A stretch of 18,248 nt of DNA from Acidobacteriota bacterium (lineage in GTDB: Bacteria > Acidobacteriota > Vicinamibacteria > Vicinamibacterales > UBA2999): contig JABFRY010000100.1 of the NCBI GenBank assembly GCA_013140955.1, positions 1-18,248 of the forward strand, given 5' to 3'. Position 1 is the first letter of the stretch. Each line of letters starts with the position of its first letter. Position numbers and translations under genes: made by a program. A model generated the notes under the pieces. The model made no database searches. It saw nothing but the letters and a program-made list of their open reading frames with translations, and was not told the DNA's origin. Shown in pieces: positions 1-8,049 of the stretch.

Positions 1-13
1 GTAATGGGCACCA

Positions 14-1333
14 ATGGTCCTGGCGGCCATCCTCATCATTGTTGCGCTCCTGCTGGTCAACGCCGTCTACGTCGGGGCTGAGTTCGCTGCCGTCAGCGTG
101 CGCCGGAGCCGGATTCGGCAGCTGGCCGAAGACGGCAATCCGCTGGCGCGGTGGCTGTTGCCGTCGCTCGAATCCCCCGCGGCCCTCGACCGCTACATCG
201 CAGCCTGCCAGATAGGCATCACGCTCTCCAGCCTGGTGCTTGGCGCGTTCGCCCAGGCGGCCATCGCCGGTCGCCTGGTGCCGCTGCTCGAAGGCCTTGG
301 TCGCCTTCAGGGCGCTGCGGCGCAGTCTGCCTCGGCCGCCCTGGTCCTGCTCGGCCTCACGGTCGCGCAGGTCGTGCTCAGTGAGCTGGTCCCGAAATCC
401 CTCGCCCTGCAGTACCCGACGCAGACGGCGCTCTACACGCTCGTGCCGATGGTGCCCTCGCTCTGGCTCTACCGGCCGTTCATCCGCTGGCTGAACGGTG
501 CAGGCCTGCTGGTGCTCCGGCTGCTGGGCGTCTCCCAGCAGGGGCACCGGCACATCCACTCGCCCGACGAGATCGAGCTGCTCATCGCGGAGAGCCGTGA
601 CGGGGGCCTGCTGGCCCCTGACGAGCACCGGCGGCTGCAGCGGGCGTTGCGGCTGAATCTCCGGCAGGCGAAGCACCTGATGGTGCCGCGTACCCGGATC
701 TCGGCCATCGAGGTGGATACCCCCCTCGACGAGGTGCTCGAGCTGGTGGCGCGCAGCCCCTACTCACGGCTCCCGGTCTATCGGGATTCTCTCGACAACA
801 TCGTCGGCATGCTGCACACGAAGGATCTCGTCCGCTGGCTTGCCGGCAACGAGCCTCCCGTCACCCTCGCCACGCTCATGCGCCCGATCGCCAGCCTGCA
901 CCAGAGCGTGACGGCCGACCGGGTCCTGCGCCAGCTGAGGGAGCGGCGATCGCATCAGGCGCTCGTGGTGGATGAATTCGGCGGCACCGCCGGACTGCTC
1001 ACGCTCGAAGACGTGCTCTCGGAGCTGCTCGGCGACGTGGGGGACGAGTTCAAGCAGGGCGACCCCTCCGCGGAAGTGCTGCCTGATGGCCGGATGCGGC
1101 TGCCGGGCACCATGTCCGTGGAAGACGCGGCGATGCTGCTCGCCGCGCGGTTCGACACCGACTCGACGACGGTGGGTGGCCTCGTCACGGCGGCACTCGG
1201 GCACCTGCCGGAGGCGGGAGAGTCGATCACGGTCGGGGACGTGGCGTTCGAGGTGGAACGCGTCGTCGAGCGCGTCCCCCGCTCGGTGCTGGCCGTACGC
1301 GTCGGCGACCGGCCGCTGGAGGACCAGCCGTGA
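14..1333 (+). CDS. CNNM/HlyC-CorC family membrane protein (DUF21 + CBS pair), first of tandem pair
   Basis: Probable integral inner-membrane transporter of the CNNM/CorB/TlyC group, a family linked to Mg2+/Co2+ efflux; the substrate cannot be read from sequence. The 439 residues show the usual order: an N-terminal DUF21 membrane domain (about 1-190) with hydrophobic helices near 1-22, 62-85, 105-130 and 137-155; two CBS domains (about 222-280 and 288-345, containing MVPRTRISAIEV and VVDEFGGTAGLLTLEDVLSELLG); and a C-terminal CorC_HlyC domain (about 350-430). An in-frame TAA at 2-4 means ATG 14 is the earliest start. The stop overlaps the next gene by 4 bp (GTGA), so the two are probably co-translated. 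Older names such as 'hemolysin' should not be taken to mean toxin activity. Family call is secure, substrate is not. Confidence 0.9.
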   Translation: MVLAAILIIVALLLVNAVYVGAEFAAVSVRRSRIRQLAEDGNPLARWLLPSLESPAALDRYIAACQIGITLSSLVLGAFAQAAIAGRLVPLLEGLGRLQGAAAQSASAALVLLGLTVAQVVLSELVPKSLALQYPTQTALYTLVPMVPSLWLYRPFIRWLNGAGLLVLRLLGVSQQGHRHIHSPDEIELLIAESRDGGLLAPDEHRRLQRALRLNLRQAKHLMVPRTRISAIEVDTPLDEVLELVARSPYSRLPVYRDSLDNIVGMLHTKDLVRWLAGNEPPVTLATLMRPIASLHQSVTADRVLRQLRERRSHQALVVDEFGGTAGLLTLEDVLSELLGDVGDEFKQGDPSAEVLPDGRMRLPGTMSVEDAAMLLAARFDTDSTTVGGLVTAALGHLPEAGESITVGDVAFEVERVVERVPRSVLAVRVGDRPLEDQP

Positions 1334-2628
1334 TTGCGATCGCGGTTCCTCTTGCCATCATCGTGCTGCTCATTCTCGCCAATGCGCTCTTCGTGGCAGC
1401 CGAGTTCGCCATCGTCGGAGCCCCGCGATCGAGCATCGAGAGCCAGGCGGCCCAGGGAAGCCGCCTGGCGCAGCGCGTCGCGCGCATCCTGGACAGTCCC
1501 CAACGACAGGACCGCTACATCGCCACCACCCAGATCGGCATCTCCGTGGCGAGCCTGGGACTCGGCATGTACGGCGAGCACGTCCTCGCCGACTGGGTCG
1601 GCGTCTGGCTCGAGCCGCTGGACCTCGGACGCTGGATCGCGTCTCACGTCGTGGCGAGCGTTGTCGCGGTGGCCATCCTCACCTATCTGCACATCGTGCT
1701 GGGCGAGATGGTGCCCAAGGCGCTGGCGCTTCAGAGGGCGGACCGGACGGCGCTCTACGTGTCGCCCGTGATCGAAGTGATCGAGACGGTGTGGCTGCCC
1801 CTCGTGGTGGGCCTGAACGCGATCGGCAACGGCATCCTCGCGCTGCTGGGGGTGACGCGACAGGAGACGACCGCGGACCGGTACCACACGACCGAGGAAC
1901 TGCTCTTCATCGTCCAGGAGAGCCACGAAGGCGGGCTCCTGCGCGGCGAGGCCGGACAGATTCTCCGGGAACTGTTCGAGTTCGGCGACCTCTCGGCCAC
2001 CCAGGTGATGGTGCCCCGCGTACGACTCGTCGGCGTGCGGGCCGGGGCGACCGACGAAGAGGTCCGCACCATCGTCCGGTCGAGCCCGCATACCCGCTAC
2101 CCCGTATACGCCACGGACATGGACCGCATCGTCGGGAGCATCCATATCCGCGATCTCATGCATCACCTCGTGGCCGGCGACCCGGTCACGTCGCACGAGG
2201 CACGTCCGCTCCCGCACGTGCCGGGCACGATGCGACTCGATGAACTCCTGGCGACCATGCGGCGCTCGAGAGCCCAGATGGCCGTCGTGATGGACGAGCT
2301 CGGAGGCACTGCCGGGGTGGTGACCATCGAGGATCTGTTCGAGGAGGTCGTCGGCGAGATCGAAGAAGGCCGGGGACGGGCGCCGATCGTCCGGGATGGC
2401 CCCGAACGGATTCTCGTCAGGGGCACCGTGCGCCTCAAGGAAGCCGGCGACGCACTTGGCCTGGTGCTGGAGCATCCCGAGGTGCAGACCATCAGCGGCC
2501 TGGTGCTCTGTCTGCTCAACCGGCCGCCGCTGCAGGGCGATGTCGTCACCTGGGGCAGCATCCGCGTCCTGGTGGTGTCGGTGCGCGGCCGGGGCGTGGA
2601 CGAAGCGGCGGTGACACGGGCGTCCTGA
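1330..2628 (+). CDS. CNNM/HlyC-CorC family membrane protein, second of tandem pair
   Basis: A diverged paralogue of the preceding gene with the same architecture in 432 residues: DUF21 membrane domain (about 1-195, with the conserved stretch VLGEMVPKALALQ), CBS1 (about 225-285, from VMVPRVRLVGV), CBS2 (about 292-350, with VVMDELGGTAGVVTIEDLFE) and a CorC_HlyC domain to the end. The start is GTG 1330 inside the GTGA overlap with the upstream stop, typical of translational coupling. The pair probably arose by tandem duplication and may work as a hetero-oligomer, since CNNM proteins are dimers; that is inference. The gene converges on lipB with only 46 bp between the stop codons, where I see no convincing T-tailed terminator. 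Confidence 0.9.
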   Translation: MIAIAVPLAIIVLLILANALFVAAEFAIVGAPRSSIESQAAQGSRLAQRVARILDSPQRQDRYIATTQIGISVASLGLGMYGEHVLADWVGVWLEPLDLGRWIASHVVASVVAVAILTYLHIVLGEMVPKALALQRADRTALYVSPVIEVIETVWLPLVVGLNAIGNGILALLGVTRQETTADRYHTTEELLFIVQESHEGGLLRGEAGQILRELFEFGDLSATQVMVPRVRLVGVRAGATDEEVRTIVRSSPHTRYPVYATDMDRIVGSIHIRDLMHHLVAGDPVTSHEARPLPHVPGTMRLDELLATMRRSRAQMAVVMDELGGTAGVVTIEDLFEEVVGEIEEGRGRAPIVRDGPERILVRGTVRLKEAGDALGLVLEHPEVQTISGLVLCLLNRPPLQGDVVTWGSIRVLVVSVRGRGVDEAAVTRAS

Positions 2629-2674
2629 GCCCGGACGGCCCTGGCGGCCCCGCCCATGGCGGCGCGCTCCGGCG

Positions 2675-3334
2675 CTAGCCGTCGGTCAGCGGCGTACGGT
2701 CGAAGACACGGCAGAAATGACGCACCAGGGCGTCCTCGACCTCGGGCATCGGGACGTCACGCCCCGTCTCCTCGCGCAGTGACGTCACGCCCCGGTCCGC
2801 GATCCCGCACGGCACGATCAGGGAGAAGTCGGAGAGGTCGGTGGCCACGTTGAAGGCCAGTCCATGGCTGGTGATCCACCGGGAGATGCGCACGCCGATG
2901 GCCCCGATCTTCCGTTCCCCGATCCAGGCTCCCGTGAGTCCTTCCACACGAGCCGCGTGTATCCCGTATTCGCCGCACACGCCAATCATCACGGCCTCGA
3001 GATCGCGGACGTAGCGGTGCACGTCACGACGATCGGGGTTGAGGTCCAGCACCGGGTACGCGACGAGCTGGCCCGGTCCGTGGTACGTCACGTCACCGCC
3101 GCGCCCCGTTTCGTGCACCTCGATGCCCCGGGCCGCGAGGGACTCGTCGCTGGCCACGATGTGCGTGCGCCCTCCGTCTCCGCGGACACCCACGGTGATG
3201 ACGGCAGGGTGCTGGAGCAGCAGGAGCACGTCGGACACGTGGCCGGAACGGCGGGCTTCCACCAGCTCGCGCTGCATGGCGAGCGCAGCCTCGTAGGGCA
3301 CCACGCCGAGCCGGCGGACGTCGAGAAATCGCAT
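2675..3334 (-). CDS. lipB: Octanoyltransferase LipB (lipoyl(octanoyl) transferase)
   Basis: Cytoplasmic enzyme moving octanoyl from octanoyl-ACP to the lipoyl-domain lysine of E2 and GcvH, the first step of endogenous lipoate synthesis. The 219 residues match the family length. Signature features are the RGGDVTYHGPGQLVAYP block, the catalytic lysine K142 in GERKIGAIGVRI and the catalytic cysteine C176 in LIVPCGIADRGVTSL. ATG 3334 is 34 bp downstream of the E2 stop on the same strand, so it appears to be the last gene of the orf83-lpdA-E2-lipB operon. That places the ligand-attaching enzyme beside its acceptor protein. No clear Shine-Dalgarno precedes the start. No lipA is in the window. Confidence 0.96.
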   Translation of the reverse strand: MRFLDVRRLGVVPYEAALAMQRELVEARRSGHVSDVLLLLQHPAVITVGVRGDGGRTHIVASDESLAARGIEVHETGRGGDVTYHGPGQLVAYPVLDLNPDRRDVHRYVRDLEAVMIGVCGEYGIHAARVEGLTGAWIGERKIGAIGVRISRWITSHGLAFNVATDLSDFSLIVPCGIADRGVTSLREETGRDVPMPEVEDALVRHFCRVFDRTPLTDG

Positions 3335-3368
3335 GGGCGTCCCGCGCCAGGCGCGCCCCCGGCGCGGC

Positions 3369-4598
3369 CTACACCTGCTCCGGGTCGAAGTGCTCGAGCG
3401 ACGCCTTCACCGATGCCATGAACTCGTCGGCGAGCGCGCCGTCGATCACGCGGTGATCGAAGCCCAGGGTCAGGTAGCCCATCGGCCGGATCCCGATCGC
3501 GTCGTCGATCACCACGGGGCGCTTCTCCACCGTCCCCACGCCGAGGATCGCCAGCTGCGGCTGGTTGATGATCGGCAGGCCGAACTGCGACCCGAACTGG
3601 CCCGGATTGGTGATCGTGAACGTGCCGTCCTGGACGTCGTCGGCCTTGAGCTGCCTGGCCCGTGCGCGGTCGGCGACATCGCGGATGGCCCGGCTCAGGC
3701 CGAACAGGTTCATCGCATCCGCCCGTTTCACGACAGGCACGATGAGTCCTCCCTCGATGGCCACGGCGATGCCGACGTTGACGTCGTGCTTGTAGATGAT
3801 GCGGTCGCCGTCGAGGGAGGCGTTCACCAGGGGAAACCGGCGCAGGGCGTCGACGACGGCCTTGGTGATGAACGCCATGTACGTGAGCTTCACGCCGCGG
3901 CGCTCGTAGTCGGCCTTGTGCGCGCGACGCAGGGCGTCCACGGTGGCGAAGTTGACCTGGAACACAGTGTGGACGTGTGCCGAGGTCCGCCGGCTCAGGA
4001 TCATGTGCTCGGCGATCTTGCGGCGCAGGATCGAGAGGGGCTCGATCTCGACGCCGCCGCCCGGCCCCGTCGGCATCGTGGCCTTGGAGGTCCGCGACGC
4101 GGGCAAGCCCTCGAGATGGGCCAGGATGTCACGCTTGGTGACGCGCCCCCCGGCGCCAGAGCCCTCGACCTCCGCGACGTTCAGGGAATGTTCCCGGGCA
4201 ATGCGACGCACCAGCGGCGACGTGCGTTGCCGGTGGCCCTGGTGGACCTCTGCGGGAGGGGCTGGGAGTGCTCCACCGGTCGCACCCGCGGAGTCCCTCG
4301 GTGCGTCGGGCAGGGGAGCCGGCGTGACGGGCGAACGGTCCTCCGGCTGGACGACGGTCCCCGCCTCGCCGATGGTGCCGACGACGCTGTCAACGGCGAC
4401 GGTCTCGCCCTCCACCACCCGGATCTCGGACAGGACGCCGGCAGCCGGCGAGGGAATCTCGGCGTCGACCTTGTCGGTGGAGATCTCGAAGAGGGGCTCG
4501 TCCCTGTCCACGGGTTCTCCGACCCTCTTGAGCCACCGCACGATCGTCCCCTCGGCGATCGATTCCCCCATCTGGGGCATCAGGACTGGTGTCGGCAT
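3369..4598 (-). CDS. Dihydrolipoamide acyltransferase (E2) of a 2-oxoacid dehydrogenase complex
   Basis: Core subunit of a 2-oxoacid dehydrogenase complex: it carries the acyl group on a swinging lipoyl arm and passes it to CoA. In 409 residues there is one lipoyl domain (about 1-75; lipoylated lysine K43 in STDKVDAEIPS), a Pro/Ala-rich linker, a peripheral subunit-binding domain (about 120-158, SPLVRRIAREHSLNVAEVEG) and the CoA-dependent acyltransferase domain with the catalytic DHRVIDG motif (H382, D386). Which substrate it serves (pyruvate, branched-chain or 2-oxoglutarate) cannot be decided because no E1 lies beside it. A separate E2 begins after sucA at 18047, so a pyruvate or branched-chain role is more likely. 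It sits 54 bp downstream of lpdA, in the same operon. Confidence 0.93.
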   Translation of the reverse strand: MPTPVLMPQMGESIAEGTIVRWLKRVGEPVDRDEPLFEISTDKVDAEIPSPAAGVLSEIRVVEGETVAVDSVVGTIGEAGTVVQPEDRSPVTPAPLPDAPRDSAGATGGALPAPPAEVHQGHRQRTSPLVRRIAREHSLNVAEVEGSGAGGRVTKRDILAHLEGLPASRTSKATMPTGPGGGVEIEPLSILRRKIAEHMILSRRTSAHVHTVFQVNFATVDALRRAHKADYERRGVKLTYMAFITKAVVDALRRFPLVNASLDGDRIIYKHDVNVGIAVAIEGGLIVPVVKRADAMNLFGLSRAIRDVADRARARQLKADDVQDGTFTITNPGQFGSQFGLPIINQPQLAILGVGTVEKRPVVIDDAIGIRPMGYLTLGFDHRVIDGALADEFMASVKASLEHFDPEQV

Positions 4599-4652
4599 CG
4601 GAGCAACCCGTGCGCGGACGGCGGGACGCTGGCGCCCTCGCCGCCGCGGCGT

Positions 4653-6068
4653 TCAGATGTGGATGGCCGCGCCGTGGGCCGCGTGCGCCGCCTCGGCGAC
4701 GGCCTCCGAGAACGTGGGGTGCGCGTGGATGGTGCGAATGAGCTCCTCCACGGTGCACTCGAGCCTGAGGGCCAGCACGGCTTCCGCAACGAGCTCGGTC
4801 GAGCGCGGACCGATCATGTGCACACCCAGCACCTCGTCGTACTTCCCGTCAGCCACGATCTTGACGAAGCCCGTGGTCTCGTTGGCCATCTTGGCCCGCC
4901 CGAGCACGCCGAAGGGGAACGAGCCCACGCGCACGTCGTATCCGCGCCTCCGGGCCTCCGCCTCCGTCAAGCCCACGCTGCCGATCTCGGGATCGCAGTA
5001 GGTACAGCCAGGGACATGTTCGTAGTTGATCGGCTGGGTCTCATGGCCCGCCAGCCGCTCGGCCACGAGCAACCCCTCGGCGGATGCCACGTGTGCGAGC
5101 TGCGGGTGCCCGGGACCACCCAAGGTGATCACGTCACCCACGGCCGAAATGCCGGGCACCGACGTGCGGTATGCCGCGTCCACCTTGATGTAGCCGCGCT
5201 CCATCTCGATCCCGACGTCCTCGGCGCCAAGGCCCGTCGTGACCGGCCCGCGCCCGGTGGCGACGAGCAGCAGATCGGCTACGAGCGTGTGCGTCTTGCC
5301 GTCCGCGGACTCGGCATCCACCTCCACGCCGTTCGGCCCTGCCGCCGCCCGCGTGACCTTCGTCCCGGTCATCGACTTGATGCCCTGCTTCCGGAACGCC
5401 TTCTCGAGTTCGGCCGAGACGGCTTCGTCCTCGACGGGCACCAGCCGCGGCAGCAGCTCGATGATGGTGACCTCGCTGCCGAACCGCCGGAAGATCGAGG
5501 CGAACTCCACGCCGACCGCCCCGCTTCCCATGATGACGAGCGACTTGGGCACCTCCTTGAGGTGAATGGCCTCGTCGCTCGTGATGATTCGCGTGTGGTC
5601 GATCTCGATGCCGGGGACGCTCCGGGGCTGGGAACCGGTGGCCACGATGATTTCGGCCCCTTCGAGCGTCTGGACGTCTCCCTCGAACAGCTCCACCTTG
5701 CCGCCACCCGCCAGGCGCGCCGTGCCCTTGATCCAGTCGATCTTGTTCTTCTTGAACAGGAACTCGACGCCCTTGGTGATGCCGGTCACCACCTTGTCCT
5801 TCCGCGCCTGCACCCGGACCAGGTCGATGGCCGGCGTGCCTTCGGGGAGCCGAATGCCCCACTCATCGGCGTCCTGCACGACCTTCAGCGCGTGCGCGTG
5901 CTCCAGCAGCGCCTTCGTCGGGATGCAGCCCCAGATCAGGCAGGTGCCACCGAGGGCCTTCTGCTTCTCGACCACCGCGACCTTCTTGCCGAGCTGGGAG
6001 GCCCTGATGGCGGCGACATAACCACCGGTACCTGCACCGATCACCACGACGTCATACGACTTTGCCAA
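4653..6068 (-). CDS. lpdA: Dihydrolipoamide dehydrogenase (E3)
   Basis: FAD flavoprotein that reoxidises dihydrolipoamide of E2 (and of the glycine cleavage H protein) with NAD+. The 471 residues match the family. Visible are the FAD-binding GAGTGG (11-16), the redox disulfide C43/C48 in GGTCLIWGCIPTK, the NAD-binding GSGAVGVEFASIF, the second FAD-binding motif ending in AVGDV, and the C-terminal catalytic dyad H450/E455 in HAHPTFSEAV. The start is TTG 6068, supported by a perfect AAGGAG at 6076-6081 with 7 nt spacing. 'CLIWGC' replaces the more common 'CLNVGC', which leaves the active cysteines intact. The single E3 may serve both the neighbouring E2 and the 2-oxoglutarate dehydrogenase encoded at 15234 onward. 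Confidence 0.96.
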   Translation of the reverse strand: MAKSYDVVVIGAGTGGYVAAIRASQLGKKVAVVEKQKALGGTCLIWGCIPTKALLEHAHALKVVQDADEWGIRLPEGTPAIDLVRVQARKDKVVTGITKGVEFLFKKNKIDWIKGTARLAGGGKVELFEGDVQTLEGAEIIVATGSQPRSVPGIEIDHTRIITSDEAIHLKEVPKSLVIMGSGAVGVEFASIFRRFGSEVTIIELLPRLVPVEDEAVSAELEKAFRKQGIKSMTGTKVTRAAAGPNGVEVDAESADGKTHTLVADLLLVATGRGPVTTGLGAEDVGIEMERGYIKVDAAYRTSVPGISAVGDVITLGGPGHPQLAHVASAEGLLVAERLAGHETQPINYEHVPGCTYCDPEIGSVGLTEAEARRRGYDVRVGSFPFGVLGRAKMANETTGFVKIVADGKYDEVLGVHMIGPRSTELVAEAVLALRLECTVEELIRTIHAHPTFSEAVAEAAHAAHGAAIHI

Positions 6069-6101
6069 CGACTGACTCCTTGGGGAGGTAGGGGCGACGC
6101 C

Positions 6102-6353
6102 TCACCGCTTCAACGAGGAAATGGGCACGAAGGCCTGGCGGGCATCCCCGGGGCGGGCCGGCTCACTCGCCGTGGCAGGCGCGGCGCCGCCCGGCATGCG
6201 ATCCAGGCGAGCCCTCAGTTCGGCCTGCTGGTACTTGAGTTCCCAGTACCGCCTCGAAAGCTGCTCGATGTTCCTGTTGCAGGCGCGCACGCGGGACCAC
6301 GCCGCGACGGCGGCGAGTAGCGCGGTGATGGTGACAATCCAGAGGAAGGCCAT
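6102..6353 (-). CDS. Small single-span membrane protein with coiled coil, unknown function
   Basis: I do not recognise this 83-residue protein. It has one N-terminal membrane helix (about 2-20, WIVTITALLAAVAAW), then a charged, probably coiled-coil segment (about 24-53, NRNIEQLSRRYWELKYQ) and a Pro/Ala-rich tail (about 54-83). It lies 33 bp upstream of lpdA on the same strand, and a TTGACA promoter precedes it, so it appears to be the first gene of the lpdA-E2-lipB operon. A membrane anchor or scaffold role is possible but unsupported. The start at ATG 6353 lacks a clear Shine-Dalgarno. Coding status rests on the coherent helix-plus-coil pattern and its position. Confidence 0.7.
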   Translation of the reverse strand: MAFLWIVTITALLAAVAAWSRVRACNRNIEQLSRRYWELKYQQAELRARLDRMPGGAAPATASEPARPGDARQAFVPISSLKR

Positions 6354-6380
6354 GACATGAACGAAGCCGTCGCAGCGGGT

Positions 6381-6410
6381 ACCTTAGCGAACGCAATTCG
6401 GAAGTGTCAA
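6381..6410 (-). promoter_or_regulatory. Probable sigma-70-type promoter for orf83-lpdA-E2-lipB
   Basis: On the minus strand a perfect TTGACA (6410-6405) is followed after 18 bp by TAAGGT (6386-6381). The predicted transcript start is near 6374, about 21 nt before ATG 6353. It lies back to back with the response regulator's promoter element. The -10 is weak (TAnnnT only), so confidence is moderate. Confidence 0.5.
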
Positions 6411-6419
6411 GGAGCGCGC

Positions 6420-6425
6420 TATACT
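6420..6425 (+). promoter_or_regulatory. Probable -10 element of the response regulator gene
   Basis: TATACT at 6420-6425 ends 11 nt before ATG 6437. The expected transcript start is near 6432, giving a leader of only a few bases. No good -35 is seen at the expected distance (TTCGGA at 6397-6402). The nearly leaderless layout resembles those of queF and sucA in this window. Confidence 0.45.
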
Positions 6426-6436
6426 CCCGAGCCGAC

Positions 6437-7822
6437 ATGCCCGAACGCCGCAAGACCGCCCTCGTCATCGTGGAGGACGAGCGGACACGGGACGCGCTGA
6501 CCTCCGTCCTCAAGGGCGACTATCGTGTCCTGAGAGCGTCCACCGGCGAGGCGGGCGTGCTCCTCATGGAACGCGAGGATGTCGACCTGGTGGTGCTCGA
6601 TCTCCAGCTGCCGGGCATCGCCGGGCTGGACGTCCTCCGGATCGTCAAGGAGAACTACCCGTACGTGGAGGTCGTGGTCGTCTCGGCCATCAGCGACCTG
6701 GATTCCGCCGTCGAGGCCATGCGCCACGGGGCCTACCACTACATCCCCCGCAGCTTCGACCCGGAGACGGTCCGGACGGTGATGGCCAACGCCAGCGAGC
6801 GGCAGGATCTCAGCCGCCACGTGCTGCGCCTCAGCGAGGAAGTGGCCGAGCACACCGACCGCGAGTTCGTGGTCGGTCCGAGCCGGGCGACAAACGAGAT
6901 CGTCAGCATGGTGCACAAGGTGGCGCCGCTGCCGGCCACCGTGCTGATCCTCGGCGAGAGCGGAACGGGAAAGGAGCTGCTGGCCCGTCTGCTCCACCGC
7001 GAGTCGGAGCACCCGGAGAAGCCGTTCGTCGCGGTCAACCTTGCCGCGATCCCGAGGGAGCTGGTCGAGAGCACGCTCTTCGGCCACGAGAAGGGCGCGT
7101 TCACCGGGGCCATCCGGCAGCAGATCGGGAAGTTCGAGCTGGCCGCAGGCGGAACGCTCTTCCTGGACGAGATCGGCGACCTCCGATTCGAGCTGCAGGC
7201 CAAGCTCCTTCGTGCCATCCAGGAGGGGGAGATCGAGCGGGTGGGAGGAAACCGGCCCATCAAGACAAGCTTCAGGCTCGTGGCGGCCACCAACGTGGAC
7301 CTCGAGAAGGCCGTGAAGGGGGGCACGTTCCGGGAGGACCTGTACTACCGACTCAACGTCATCCCCATCCGCATGCCCGCGCTCCGCGACAGAATCGAGG
7401 ATCTCCCGGGGCTGGCCCGCTTCTTCCTTCGGCGGTACAACCTCAAGTTCCGGAAGAACGTCCAGGGCATCGCAGAGTCGACCCTCAAGATTCTCGGCGC
7501 CTACTGGTGGCCGGGCAACATCCGCGAACTGGAGAACCTCGTCGAACGTCTCGTCGCGGTGTCGAGCAAGGACTGGATCTCCGACGAAGACCTGCCCTAC
7601 GAGCTCCACGTCGCCAACATCGGCACCGTGGATCAGCCCAGCGAGAACCTCCTCGAACAGGCGCTCATCACGTTCGAGCGGAACTTCATCCTGCGCGCCC
7701 TCGAGAAGTCGAACTGGAACGTCACGGGAACGGCCAGATATCTCGGGATTCCCCTCAGCACGCTGAAGTTCAAACTCGATCGCCTCGACATCCGGGACAT
7801 CGCGCGGAAGTTCAGAACCTGA
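6437..7822 (+). CDS. Sigma-54-dependent response regulator (NtrC family)
   Basis: Transcription activator of RNA polymerase-sigma-54, 461 residues from ATG 6437. The receiver domain (about 8-118) has phosphoacceptor D55 in VVLDLQLPG, acidic pocket E13/D14, and S83 at the switch position. The invariant lysine is replaced by arginine (R105 in HYIPRSF). The AAA+ domain (about 145-375) has Walker A GESGTGKE near 173-180, the sigma-54-contacting loop GAFTGA (220-225), Walker B LFLDEIGDL (D244, E245) and the arginine-rich FREDLYYRLNVIPI segment. A Fis-type helix-turn-helix closes the protein (about 430-455, NVTGTARYLGIPLSTLKFKL). An upstream in-frame start at 6404 is less likely because a -10 element lies between. 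Its likely targets are the dyads just after its own stop and the sigma-54 promoter beyond. The kinase at 11294 is the obvious partner. Confidence 0.95.
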   Translation: MPERRKTALVIVEDERTRDALTSVLKGDYRVLRASTGEAGVLLMEREDVDLVVLDLQLPGIAGLDVLRIVKENYPYVEVVVVSAISDLDSAVEAMRHGAYHYIPRSFDPETVRTVMANASERQDLSRHVLRLSEEVAEHTDREFVVGPSRATNEIVSMVHKVAPLPATVLILGESGTGKELLARLLHRESEHPEKPFVAVNLAAIPRELVESTLFGHEKGAFTGAIRQQIGKFELAAGGTLFLDEIGDLRFELQAKLLRAIQEGEIERVGGNRPIKTSFRLVAATNVDLEKAVKGGTFREDLYYRLNVIPIRMPALRDRIEDLPGLARFFLRRYNLKFRKNVQGIAESTLKILGAYWWPGNIRELENLVERLVAVSSKDWISDEDLPYELHVANIGTVDQPSENLLEQALITFERNFILRALEKSNWNVTGTARYLGIPLSTLKFKLDRLDIRDIARKFRT

Positions 7823-7832
7823 CCCTCCTACG

Positions 7833-7872
7833 CCGGCCAGAAATCTGACCGGCCGGCCAGGATACTGGCCGC
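7833..7872. promoter_or_regulatory. Two tandem dyads, candidate enhancer (UAS) for the sigma-54 activator
   Basis: Two adjacent inverted repeats share the pattern CCGGCCAG-N4-CTGrCCGG. Site 1 is 7833-7852 (spacer AAAT, one mismatch, CTGACCGG) and site 2 is 7853-7872 (spacer GATA, arms CGGCCAG/CTGGCCG perfect, outermost base mismatched). Their centres are exactly 20 bp apart, close to two helical turns, so bound dimers would lie on one face of the DNA. They are about 190-215 bp upstream of the -24/-12 promoter, a normal place for enhancer sites of NtrC-type regulators, and start 10 bp after the regulator gene. No T-run follows, which argues against a terminator. Confidence 0.7.
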
Positions 7873-7988
7873 TCGCCCGCAACGCCCTGTACCGATGGAC
7901 GTTGCTCCGCCCATGCTGCGGCGTCCGCAGTGTCGCGACCCCACGCGCTGGCCTGCGAGGGCAAGACCAGCGCACGGCCCCACGCCCG

Positions 7989-8003
7989 AAAACCTCGGTT
8001 TTT
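7989..8003. other. A/T-rich dyad between enhancer and promoter (possible DNA-bending site)
   Basis: AAAACCTCGGTTTTT is a short symmetrical A-tract/T-tract element, about 50-60 bp upstream of the -24/-12 promoter in otherwise GC-rich DNA. IHF or HU commonly bends DNA at such positions in sigma-54 promoters. There is no clear match to the IHF consensus, so this is only suggestive. The rest of the 336-bp gene-free stretch 7823-8158 holds the enhancer dyads, the promoter and a leader hairpin, listed separately. Confidence 0.25.
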
Positions 8004-8049
8004 CTCCTGCAAATCGGCGTATCCGCGGCGCGCGCACTCCGTTGCACGC

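Noticed and set aside
3333..6320. A 995-codon open frame on the plus strand opposite lipB, E2 and lpdA
   Set aside because: High-GC antisense shadow: it lies over three clearly conserved genes on the minus strand and has a His/Asp/Arg/Gly-rich composition with no recognisable domain.
7833..7872. The dyads as a terminator of the response regulator gene
   Set aside because: No T-run follows either dyad on the plus strand, and two copies of the same pattern 20 bp apart fit protein binding better.
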